From Deltaproteobacteria bacterium (GTDB lineage: Bacteria; Myxococcota_A; UBA9042; DTJE01): a stretch of 12,396 bases of DNA. The translations under genes and the position numbers were made by a program. The first letter of the stretch is position 1. The number at the start of each line of letters is the position of its first letter. Below, piece after piece: positions 6,078 to 12,010 of the stretch. The stretch spans positions 1-12,396 of the forward strand of contig JADHTP010000067.1 in NCBI GenBank assembly GCA_016784945.1. Direction: 5' to 3'. The notes beneath the pieces were generated by a model. That model searched no databases, was not told the origin of the DNA, and saw nothing but the letters and a program-made list of their open reading frames with translations.

Positions 6078-6698
6078 ATGCCGACCGTCGACGTCTACAA
6101 GATGAACAAGAAGAAAGCCGGGAAGGCCGAGCTCTCCGACGGTGTCTTCGACGCGGAATCCCGCCAGCACATCTACTACGATGTGGTGCGCGGGCAACTG
6201 CTGTCGCGCCGGCGTGGCACGGCCAAGACCAAGAAACGGTCGGAAGTGGCCGGGTCAACCCGCAAGGTCTACAAGCAGAAGGGAACGGGCCGTGCACGTC
6301 ATGGCGACAGCCGTTCTCCCCTGTACAAGCGCGGCGGTGCGGTCTTCGGGCCCCAGCCCCGCAACTGGGAGACCCGCATTCCCCGCAAGGTGAAGCGCGC
6401 CGCCCTGAAGTCGGCCATTTCCGACCGGCTGCGCGAGGGGCACCTTCTCGTCATCGATGCCATGGACCTCAAGGCGATCAAAACCAAGGAGATCGCCGAG
6501 TTCCTGGGTCGTTTCGAACTGTCCAGCGCCCTGCTGGTGGACGTGGACAACCGGTCCCTGTCGCTGTCCTGCCGGAACCTCCCCAACGCCAAGTACCTGG
6601 CGGCGAAGGGGTTGAACCTGTTCGACGTGCTGAAGTACGACCACCTGGTCCTGTCAAAGCAGGCGGTCGAGGCCATCGAAGGAGCGCTGAAGCCATGA
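6078..6698 (+). CDS. rplD: 50S ribosomal protein L4
   Basis: A 206-residue L4 whose extended loop lines the peptide exit tunnel. The loop spans about residues 45-98 and contains the family signature YKQKGTGRARHGD (65-77) and GGAVFGPQPRNW (86-97); K68 corresponds to the tunnel lysine K63 of E. coli. The C-terminal globular part follows, with ALKSAISDRL and VLKYDHLVLS. ATG 6078 is chosen over the adjoining GTG 6075 because AGAGG at 6068-6072 is 5 bases away. It begins 8 bases after rpsJ; the usual intervening rplC is absent and no remnant of it is visible. The TGA overlaps the rplW start as ATGA. In E. coli L4 represses the S10 operon through a leader upstream of rpsJ; no such leader exists here. 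Confidence 0.97.
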   Translation: MPTVDVYKMNKKKAGKAELSDGVFDAESRQHIYYDVVRGQLLSRRRGTAKTKKRSEVAGSTRKVYKQKGTGRARHGDSRSPLYKRGGAVFGPQPRNWETRIPRKVKRAALKSAISDRLREGHLLVIDAMDLKAIKTKEIAEFLGRFELSSALLVDVDNRSLSLSCRNLPNAKYLAAKGLNLFDVLKYDHLVLSKQAVEAIEGALKP

Positions 6699-6985
6699 AG
6701 AGCCCATTTGATGTGATCCGGCGCCCCCTGATCACCGAAAAGGCGAACCTGGACAAGGAGCGGTGGAACGCCTACCACTTCGAAGTCCCGATTACGGTGG
6801 ACAGCCAGGAAATCAGGGAAGCCGTCGAGAAGGTGTTCGACGTCAAGGTCGAAAAGGTCCGGACCATGATCGTGCGCGGCAAGAAGCGGCGCTTGGGTCG
6901 TTTCCAGGGCAAGAGGCCCAATTGGAAGAAGGCCATCGTGACCTTGAAGCAGGGCCAGACCATCGACATCTTCGAGGGACTGTAG
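6695..6985 (+). CDS. rplW: 50S ribosomal protein L23
   Basis: A 96-residue L23, located at the polypeptide exit where it docks trigger factor and SRP. The N-terminal VIRRPLITEKA (7-17) includes E15, equivalent to the trigger-factor contact E18 of E. coli. The basic extended loop RGKKRRLGRFQGKRPNWKKA (62-81) and the final strand IDIFEGL are typical. The start ATG 6695 overlaps the rplD stop by four bases (ATGA), with GAAGGAG at 6678-6684, so it is translationally coupled to L4. Size is normal. Confidence 0.97.
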   Translation: MKSPFDVIRRPLITEKANLDKERWNAYHFEVPITVDSQEIREAVEKVFDVKVEKVRTMIVRGKKRRLGRFQGKRPNWKKAIVTLKQGQTIDIFEGL

Positions 6986-7013
6986 GCCGGCGAGGCGTAG
7001 AGGAGCAGCGACG

Positions 7014-7847
7014 ATGCCTATCAAGAAGTACAAGCCGACCTCTCCCGGACGGCGCAATATGACGGGTTCGGACTTTTCGAACATCACCCGGTCCGAGCCC
7101 GAAAAGAAGCTGACCACGCGCAAGCACGGGAAGGCGGGCCGTAACGTGTACGGTCGGATCACCTCCCGGCACCGGGGCGGTGGTCACAAGCGGCTCTACC
7201 GCATCATTGATTTCAAGCGCGACAAGGTGGGCGTGCCCGCCAGGGTGGCCGAAATAGAATACGACCCCAATCGCAGCGCCCGCATCGCCCTTCTCCATTA
7301 CAAGGACGGCGAGAAGCGCTACATTCTGGCCCCCCGGGACGTGAAGGTGGGTGACGAGCTCATCGCCGCCCCCCACGCCGACATCCGGCCGGGCAACACC
7401 CTTCCCCTGAAGAACATCCCCCAGGGGACCATGGTCCACAACGTCGAAATGAAGCCCGGTCACGGCGGACAGATGGTCCGTTCGGCGGGCGGTTCCGCAC
7501 AGCTCATGGCGGTCGAGGGCGGATACGTGCTCCTGCGGCTCCCTTCGGGCGAGCTGCGCAAGGTCCTGGAGAACTGCCGGGGCACCGTGGGCGAGCTGTC
7601 CAACAAGGAGCACGAGCAGATCCACCTGGGTAAGGCCGGCCGGAATCGTTGGCTGGGTGTCCGGCCCCAGTCACGGGGCGTGGTTATGAACCCGGTGGAC
7701 CATCCCATGGGCGGTGGTGAAGGCAAGACCTCCGGCGGCCGTCACCCGTGTACGCCCTGGGGCAAGCCCACCAAGGGTCACAAGACGCGGCGCCGGAAGA
7801 AGTCGTCTGATCGCCTGATCGTGAAGCGGCGCGGCGGCAAGAGGTAG
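7014..7847 (+). CDS. rplB: 50S ribosomal protein L2
   Basis: A 277-residue L2, needed for subunit association and for the peptidyl-transferase region. Family landmarks are KPTSPGRRN (7-15), GRITSRHRGGGHKR (47-60), IEYDPNRSARIAL (81-93), LPLKNIPQGTMVHNVEMKPG (130-149) and MNPVDHPMGGGEG (225-237). D229 and H230 match the conserved Asp/His implicated in 50S function in E. coli. Two residues later the common His is replaced by Met (M232). That variant also occurs in other phyla such as Bacteroidota, so it is a lineage trait rather than a defect. ATG 7014 follows AGAGGAG in the 28-base gap after rplW. Confidence 0.98.
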   Translation: MPIKKYKPTSPGRRNMTGSDFSNITRSEPEKKLTTRKHGKAGRNVYGRITSRHRGGGHKRLYRIIDFKRDKVGVPARVAEIEYDPNRSARIALLHYKDGEKRYILAPRDVKVGDELIAAPHADIRPGNTLPLKNIPQGTMVHNVEMKPGHGGQMVRSAGGSAQLMAVEGGYVLLRLPSGELRKVLENCRGTVGELSNKEHEQIHLGKAGRNRWLGVRPQSRGVVMNPVDHPMGGGEGKTSGGRHPCTPWGKPTKGHKTRRRKKSSDRLIVKRRGGKR

Positions 7848-7855
7848 GAGTTGAT

Positions 7856-8158
7856 ATGCCAAGGTCGGTGAAAAAGGGTCCGTTCGTCGACAAGCACGTG
7901 ATGGAGAAGGTCGAGTCGGCACTGCGTACCGGTCAGAAAAAGACCATCAAGACGTGGTCCCGCAGATCCATGGTCATTCCTGACATGGTGGGCCTGAACT
8001 TCGCGGTACACAACGGCAGGAAGTTCATCCCGGTGTTCGTCACCGAGAACATGGTCGGCCACAAGCTGGGTGAGTTCTCACCCACCCGGATTTTCCACGC
8101 TCACTCCGGCGACCGGAAGGGCAAGATGGAAAAACGCGGCGTCGGCCCGAGGAAGTGA
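7856..8158 (+). CDS. rpsS: 30S ribosomal protein S19
   Basis: A 100-residue S19, which sits in the 30S head and contacts S13 and the A-site side bridge. The sequence MPRSVKKGPFVDKHVMEKV (1-19), KTWSRRSMVIPDMVG (33-47) and ENMVGHKLGEFSPTR (64-78) is diagnostic. ATG 7856 follows AGGAG (7846-7850), whose first bases overlap the rplB stop. At 100 residues it is slightly longer than the 92-residue E. coli protein because of a basic C-terminal tail (GDRKGKMEKRGVGPRK). Confidence 0.97.
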   Translation: MPRSVKKGPFVDKHVMEKVESALRTGQKKTIKTWSRRSMVIPDMVGLNFAVHNGRKFIPVFVTENMVGHKLGEFSPTRIFHAHSGDRKGKMEKRGVGPRK

Positions 8159-8168
8159 GGTAGCGACA

Positions 8169-8513
8169 ATGGAAGAGCACGTGGTCACTGCCAAGGCACG
8201 ATACATCCGGATGGCACCCCGGAAGGTACGCGTGGTGGCTGACACCATTCGCAGCAAGCGGGTGGACGAGGCTACCGCCATCCTGACGTTCACGCCACGT
8301 CGGGCGGTGGGTCCGGTGAAGAAGGTCCTGGATTCGGCACTGGACGCGGCCAAGCGGGCCGGCAACTTCGACCTGGACAATCTGGTGGTGCGAGAAATCT
8401 TCGTGGACCAGGGACCGACCCTGAAGCGGGGACGGCCGCGGGCTCGCGGAATGATGACGAGGATCCTGAAAAAGACGAGCCACATCACTGTGGTGCTCGG
8501 CGAAGCGGAATAG
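8169..8513 (+). CDS. rplV: 50S ribosomal protein L22
   Basis: A 114-residue L22, whose long beta-hairpin reaches the exit-tunnel constriction opposite L4. It shows AKARYIRMAPRKVRVVAD (8-25), the central VKKVLDSALDAAKR (50-63) and the hairpin GPTLKRGRPRARGMMTRILK (82-101), followed by KTSHITVVL. ATG 8169 is chosen because GAGGT (8157-8161) lies 7 bases upstream and the product has the expected N-terminus; longer in-frame starts lie inside rpsS. The hairpin tip reads R-G-M-M where E. coli has K90-G91-R92-A93, so the arginine at the tunnel-constriction tip is replaced by methionine. Confidence 0.97.
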   Translation: MEEHVVTAKARYIRMAPRKVRVVADTIRSKRVDEATAILTFTPRRAVGPVKKVLDSALDAAKRAGNFDLDNLVVREIFVDQGPTLKRGRPRARGMMTRILKKTSHITVVLGEAE

Positions 8514-8526
8514 GCAGGAGGACGCA

Positions 8527-9156
8527 TTGGGTCAGAAGACGCATCCAATCGGGTTTCGAATTCCCTACGTGAAGACATGGGATTCGCGCTGGTACGCCGA
8601 CAAGAACTACGCGGAGTGGACCCACGAGGACCAGCAGATCCGCCGGCGTGTCCACCAGAAGATGTCGGAGGCCGGCATTTCCTCGGTGCAGATCGAACGC
8701 ACAGCCAACAAGGTCAAGGTCTTCATCCACAGTGCCCGTCCCGGCATCGCCATCGGACGCAAGGGCGAGAAGATCGAGGACCTGAAGCGCGAGTTGACCA
8801 AGCTCACGGCGCTCGAGGTCATTCCCTACATCCAAGAAGTGAGAAAGGCCGAACTGGATGCCCAGCTCATCTCCGAGTCGGTTGCCCAGCAGCTCGAGCG
8901 GCGGGTGAGTTTCCGGCGCGCCACCAAGCGGGCCGTGAGCCAGGCCATGAAGCTTGGGGCCAAGGGTATCAAGATCCGGTGTTCAGGACGCCTGGGCGGC
9001 GCCGAGATGTCCCGCGTGCTGTGGTACCGCGAAGGTCGGGTGCCCCTGCACACCCTGCGAGCCGACATCGATTACGGTTTGTCCGTGGCCAAGACCACCT
9101 ACGGCGTGATCGGGGTGAAGGTATGGGTCTACAAGGGCGACATCATCAAGAAGTAG
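8527..9156 (+). CDS. rpsC: 30S ribosomal protein S3
   Basis: A 209-residue S3 at the mRNA entry tunnel. An N-terminal MGQKTHPIGFR is followed by a type II KH domain with GRKG (77-80) and then the C-terminal S3 domain with RCSGRLGGAEM (151-161). R130, R131 and K134 in SFRRATKRA match the mRNA-helicase residues R131, R132 and K135 of E. coli. The start codon is TTG at 8527: it is the only start that gives the canonical MGQK N-terminus, and a perfect AGGAGG (8516-8521) lies 5 bases upstream. The frame ends at TAG 9154-9156. The 45-base gap after it is the longest in the operon and contains a small GC-rich inverted repeat (9173-9177 with 9179-9183) without other features. Confidence 0.97.
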   Translation: MGQKTHPIGFRIPYVKTWDSRWYADKNYAEWTHEDQQIRRRVHQKMSEAGISSVQIERTANKVKVFIHSARPGIAIGRKGEKIEDLKRELTKLTALEVIPYIQEVRKAELDAQLISESVAQQLERRVSFRRATKRAVSQAMKLGAKGIKIRCSGRLGGAEMSRVLWYREGRVPLHTLRADIDYGLSVAKTTYGVIGVKVWVYKGDIIKK

Positions 9157-9201
9157 GTTGATGGCGAGGGCTGCGGGCCCCGCCGTGTGGAGGACGATAA
9201 A

Positions 9202-9618
9202 ATGCTTTCCCCATCGCGAGTCAAGCACCGGAAAGTGCAGAAGGGAAAGATGAGGGGAACCGCCTACCGCGGATGCGACGTCTCCTTTGGCGAATTTGGG
9301 CTCCAGGCCCTCGAAGCGTGCTGGATTACCGCACGGCAGATCGAAGCCGCTCGTGTGGCCGTGACCCGTCACGTGAAGCGCGGAGGGCAGGTGTGGATTC
9401 GCATCTTCCCGGACAAGCCCATCAGCAAGAAGCCCCTGGAAACCCGCATGGGTCGTGGAAAGGGCGCTCCCGAAGAATGGGTGGCCGTGGTGAAGCCCGG
9501 TCGCGTGATGTACGAACTGTCGGGTGTGGACGAAGACGTGGCCAAGGAGGCCTTCCGCCTGGCCGGGCACAAACTGCCGATCAAGACCCGGTTCCTGACA
9601 CGGGGTGATTTGAGATGA
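9202..9618 (+). CDS. rplP: 50S ribosomal protein L16
   Basis: A 138-residue L16 near the A-site tRNA and peptidyl-transferase centre. The start MLSPSRVKHRKVQKGKMRG and the segments CWITARQIEAARVA (40-53), WIRIFPDKPISKKPLETRMG (65-84) and GKGAPEEWVAVVKPGRVMYE (87-106) are diagnostic. R82 corresponds to the arginine hydroxylated in E. coli L16 (R81). ATG 9202 is preferred over GTG 9187 because GGAGG (9189-9193) lies 8 bases before it and L16 normally begins with ML-P. Its TGA overlaps the rpmC start as ATGA. Confidence 0.97.
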   Translation: MLSPSRVKHRKVQKGKMRGTAYRGCDVSFGEFGLQALEACWITARQIEAARVAVTRHVKRGGQVWIRIFPDKPISKKPLETRMGRGKGAPEEWVAVVKPGRVMYELSGVDEDVAKEAFRLAGHKLPIKTRFLTRGDLR

Positions 9619-9830
9619 AGGGTCTGAAGATGGAAGAGCTGACCGCGCTCACCGACGAAGAACTGGTCGTCCGGGAAGAGCAGCTGCGCGGGAACCTCTT
9701 CAAGATGCGGATGAAGCTGGCCGTGGGCCAGATGTCAAAGGTGGCTGATGTCAGCGCGACCAGGCAGAACCTGGCGCGGGTGTTGACCGTGAAACGTCAG
9801 CGTGTCATTGCCGCCGAGGCCGAGGAGTAG
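9615..9830 (+). CDS. rpmC: 50S ribosomal protein L29
   Basis: A 71-residue two-helix protein at the tunnel exit next to L23. The family pattern ELTALTDEELVVREEQLRGNLFKMRMKLAVGQ is visible in residues 8-39, followed by an ARVLTVKRQR helix. It matches L29 in length, charge and position (between rplP and rpsQ). ATG 9615 overlaps the L16 stop (ATGA); a downstream ATG at 9630 would also give a plausible L29 start (MEEL), with AAGGGT before it, so the exact N-terminus is uncertain by five residues. Confidence 0.93.
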   Translation: MKGLKMEELTALTDEELVVREEQLRGNLFKMRMKLAVGQMSKVADVSATRQNLARVLTVKRQRVIAAEAEE

Positions 9831-9837
9831 AAGCACG

Positions 9838-10116
9838 ATGGAAGCGTCCACGACGACCCGTCAAAGAAAGCGGTTGGTCGGCAAGGTCCACAAAGTCTCC
9901 GGCACCATGACGGTGGTGGTGGCAGTCAGTAAGAAGGTCAAGCACCGGCTCTACCGTAAGTACGTGAACCGTGTGAAGAAATACATGGTCCACGACAGGG
10001 CCGAGACCTGCACGGTGGGTGACACGGTGCAGATCGAAGAGTGCAAGCCCATGTCCGCGCGGAAGCGGTGGCGGGTCATCAAAACACTCGAAAAGACGGC
10101 GAAAGCGGCGCAGTAA
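9838..10116 (+). CDS. rpsQ: 30S ribosomal protein S17
   Basis: A 92-residue S17, a primary 16S rRNA-binding protein with an OB fold. Visible signatures are RKRLVGKVHKVSGTMTVVVAV (10-30, split by the first turn), the KHRLYRKYVNRVKKYMVHD strand-loop, and the C-terminal IEECKPMSARKRWRVI, which is the strongest S17 match. ATG 9838 follows GAGGAG (9822-9827) located at the end of rpmC, 10 bases upstream. The short Ala/Lys tail is lineage-specific. Confidence 0.96.
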   Translation: MEASTTTRQRKRLVGKVHKVSGTMTVVVAVSKKVKHRLYRKYVNRVKKYMVHDRAETCTVGDTVQIEECKPMSARKRWRVIKTLEKTAKAAQ

Positions 10117-10137
10117 CGCCGGATCGCGAGGTAGAAA

Positions 10138-10506
10138 ATGATCCAGCAGGAAACGAACCTTGTTTCAGCGGATAACTCAGGCGCCAAGCGCATCCAGTGC
10201 ATCCGCGTGCTGGGGGGTTCCGGGCGGCGCTACGCGACGGTGGGCGACATCATCGTGGCCAGCGTCAAGGAAGCCATCCCCCGCGCCAAGGTCAAGAAGG
10301 GTGAGGTCGTGCGCGCCGTGGTGGTCCGCACCGCAAAGGAAATCCGGCGGAACGACGGTTCCTACATCCGGTTTGACCAGAATGCCGCCGTGCTGATTAA
10401 CGCCCAGATGGAACCCATTGGAACGCGTATCTTCGGGCCGGTGGCCCGTGAGCTGAGGGCGAAACGGTTCATGAAGATCGTTTCCCTGGCCCCGGAGGTT
10501 TTGTAA
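10138..10506 (+). CDS. rplN: 50S ribosomal protein L14
   Basis: A 122-residue L14, located at the subunit interface (bridge B5/B8) and contacted by RsfS in other bacteria. The sequence MIQQETNLVSADNSGAKR (1-18), the VLGGSGRRYATVGDIIVASV segment and the AVVVRTAKEIRRNDGSYIRF segment are textbook L14. Length is exactly that of most bacteria. ATG 10138 follows GAGGT about 7 bases upstream. Its TAA shares one base with the rplX ATG (TAATG), so L14 and L24 are translationally coupled. In E. coli this gene opens the spc operon with its own promoter; no such promoter is visible in the 21-base gap here. Confidence 0.98.
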   Translation: MIQQETNLVSADNSGAKRIQCIRVLGGSGRRYATVGDIIVASVKEAIPRAKVKKGEVVRAVVVRTAKEIRRNDGSYIRFDQNAAVLINAQMEPIGTRIFGPVARELRAKRFMKIVSLAPEVL

Positions 10507-10829
10507 TGCGCAAGATCCGGAAGAACGACGAGGTCATGGTCCTCCGCGGCAGCGAACGTGGACGCACCGGCAAGGTGCTCGACGTCGACCTGGAAACGGG
10601 AAAGGCCACCGTGGAAGGAATGAACCTGAGGAAGAAGCACCGCCGCCGCAGTGCCAAGCACCTCAAGGCCGGGATCGAAGAGTTGCCGGCTCCCATCCCG
10701 GTGTGTGCGCTGGCCCTGGTGAGCAAGAAGGACGGCAAGGCCGTTCGGGTGAGGATAGAAACCCGGGAGACCGGCGGCAAGGCCCGCAAGGTCCGGGTGG
10801 CTGTGAGGACCGGCGAAGTCTTTGATTAG
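10506..10829 (+). CDS. rplX: 50S ribosomal protein L24
   Basis: A 107-residue L24, an assembly initiator of the 50S subunit. It begins with the KOW domain KNDEVMVLRGSERGRTGKVL (6-25) and continues with VDLETGKATVEGMNLRKKH. The rest, with EELPAPIPVCALALV (60-74) and a C-terminal basic strand, follows the family plan but is less like the commonest form (usually APIHVSNVMLV). Length and place between rplN and rplE are normal. The start overlaps the L14 stop by one base. Its last codons take part in a possible small hairpin that covers the rplE ribosome binding site. Confidence 0.95.
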   Translation: MRKIRKNDEVMVLRGSERGRTGKVLDVDLETGKATVEGMNLRKKHRRRSAKHLKAGIEELPAPIPVCALALVSKKDGKAVRVRIETRETGGKARKVRVAVRTGEVFD

Positions 10830-10835
10830 GAAGAC
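10818..10835 (+). promoter_or_regulatory. possible hairpin covering the rplE ribosome binding site
   Basis: GTCTT (10818-10822) pairs with AAGAC (10831-10835), extendable by one T-G wobble pair, with a 6-8 base loop containing the rplX stop codon. The AGGAAG ribosome binding site of rplE (10828-10833) lies partly in the 3' arm. In E. coli the spc operon is repressed by S8 binding an mRNA structure at this same rplX-rplE junction. I do not see a convincing S8 helix-21-like core, and a short stem like this can arise by chance. Confidence 0.2.
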
Positions 10836-10840
10836 GATTG

Positions 10841-11386
10841 ATGAGCAGGTTGCGTGAAAAATACGGTGCCGAGGTGGTCCCCGGGCTGACCAGTCAGTTC
10901 GGGTACCGGAATGTCAACCAGGTCCCGAACCTGGTGAAGATCACCCTGAACATGGGTCTTGGTGAAGCGACTCAGAATCCCAAGATCATCGACACAGCCG
11001 TAGAGGAGCTGACGGTGATCACGGGGCAGAAGCCGGTGGTGACACGGGCGAGGAAGTCCATCGCCAACTTCAAGATCCGCGCGGGGAACGCCATCGGGTG
11101 TTGCGTGACGCTCCGCGGCGATCGCATGTGGGAGTTCATGGACAGGCTGCTGAACATCGCGCTGCCTCGTGTCCGTGACTTCCGGGGTGTGTCCACCAAG
11201 GCCTTCGATGGTCATGGCGACTACACCCTGGGGCTCAAGGAGCAGACCATCTTCCCCGAGGTGGACTACGACAAGGTGGACAAGTTCAAGGGAATGAACG
11301 TCACCGTTGCAACCAGCGCGAAGACCGATGAAGAGGCGTTCGCGCTCCTCGCAGCGTTGGGAATGCCCTTCAGGAAGAAGACATAA
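10841..11386 (+). CDS. rplE: 50S ribosomal protein L5
   Basis: A 181-residue L5 of the central protuberance, which binds 5S rRNA and forms bridge B1b. Diagnostic segments are YRNVNQVPNLVKITLNMGLG (23-42), TGQKPVVTRARKSIANFKIR (62-81), the glycine-rich CCVTLRGDRMWEF, the LPRVRDFRGV segment and FPEVDYDKVDKFKGMNV. ATG 10841 is preferred over the neighbouring TTG 10838 since AGGAAG (10828-10833) then has 7-base spacing. It follows rplX by 11 bases. Length agrees with the family (about 179-180). Confidence 0.97.
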   Translation: MSRLREKYGAEVVPGLTSQFGYRNVNQVPNLVKITLNMGLGEATQNPKIIDTAVEELTVITGQKPVVTRARKSIANFKIRAGNAIGCCVTLRGDRMWEFMDRLLNIALPRVRDFRGVSTKAFDGHGDYTLGLKEQTIFPEVDYDKVDKFKGMNVTVATSAKTDEEAFALLAALGMPFRKKT

Positions 11387-11401
11387 GGAGGAGGTCTCTC
11401 C

Positions 11402-11587
11402 GTGGCTAAGACTTCGTTGAGGGTCAAGGCGGCCCGCAAGAACAAGTTCAAGGTGAGGACCTACAACAGGTGTCCCCTGTGTGGACGTCCCCGCGCTTTC
11501 CTGCGGAAGTTCAACATGTGTCGGATCTGTTTCAGGAATCTGGCGTTGAAAGGGGAGCTTCCTGGCGTGATTAAGGCGAGTTGGTAG
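11402..11587 (+). CDS. rpsN: 30S ribosomal protein S14, zinc-binding (type Z)
   Basis: A 61-residue S14 of the short zinc-ribbon form: CPLC (24-27) and CRIC (40-43) supply the four zinc ligands. The core RCPLCGRPRAFLRKFNMCRI and the end LPGVIKASW are typical. The start is GTG 11402, supported by the very strong AAGGAGGAGGT (11385-11395), which overlaps the rplE stop, and by the MAKTSLRVK N-terminus. This zinc-dependent version contrasts with the longer, cysteine-free S14 of E. coli. Some bacteria hold a second, zinc-independent copy used under zinc starvation; none is visible in this window. Confidence 0.97.
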   Translation: MAKTSLRVKAARKNKFKVRTYNRCPLCGRPRAFLRKFNMCRICFRNLALKGELPGVIKASW

Positions 11588-11599
11588 GAGAATCAGGTC

Positions 11600-11995
11600 A
11601 TGTATACTGACCCCATCGCGGACATGCTTACCCGGATCAGGAACGGGATCACCGCCGGACTCGAGTCCGTGGAGATTCCCGGTTCCAACACCAAGAAAGC
11701 AATCGCGAAGATCCTCAAGGAACAGGGTTTCATCGAGGACTTCTCGATCCTGGAAACCAAGTACCAGGACACCATCAAGGTGTACCTCAAGTACCTGGCA
11801 GGCAAGAGGAACGTGATCGTGGGAATCCAGCGTGTCAGCAAGCCGGGACGGCGTGTGTACGTTGGGAAAAGCGAGGTCCCCCGGATCCTGAAGGGACTTG
11901 GCATGGCCGTGGTTTCCACGACCAGGGGTCTTCTCACGGACGACCAGGCCAGAAAGCAGGGACTGGGCGGCGAAGTCATGCTCAAGATCTGGTAA
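11600..11995 (+). CDS. rpsH: 30S ribosomal protein S8
   Basis: A 131-residue S8, a primary binder of 16S rRNA helix 21 and the known feedback repressor of the spc operon in E. coli. It starts MYTDPIADMLTRIRNGITAG and continues with KKAIAKILKEQGFIEDF, a central RVSKPGRRVYVG and the C-terminal rRNA-binding segment VVSTTRGLLTDDQARKQGLG and GGE, all as expected. ATG 11600 follows AGGAG (11586-11590), which begins in the rpsN stop codon. Length matches the family (about 130). Confidence 0.98.
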   Translation: MYTDPIADMLTRIRNGITAGLESVEIPGSNTKKAIAKILKEQGFIEDFSILETKYQDTIKVYLKYLAGKRNVIVGIQRVSKPGRRVYVGKSEVPRILKGLGMAVVSTTRGLLTDDQARKQGLGGEVMLKIW

Positions 11996-12010
11996 GGCAC
12001 GGAGTACGAA

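Noticed and set aside
9157..9201. GC-rich inverted repeat in the rpsC-rplP gap as a terminator or attenuator
   Set aside because: GCGGG and CCCGC are separated by a single base, so the real stem is about 4 bp, with no T-run; chance is likely in GC-rich DNA.
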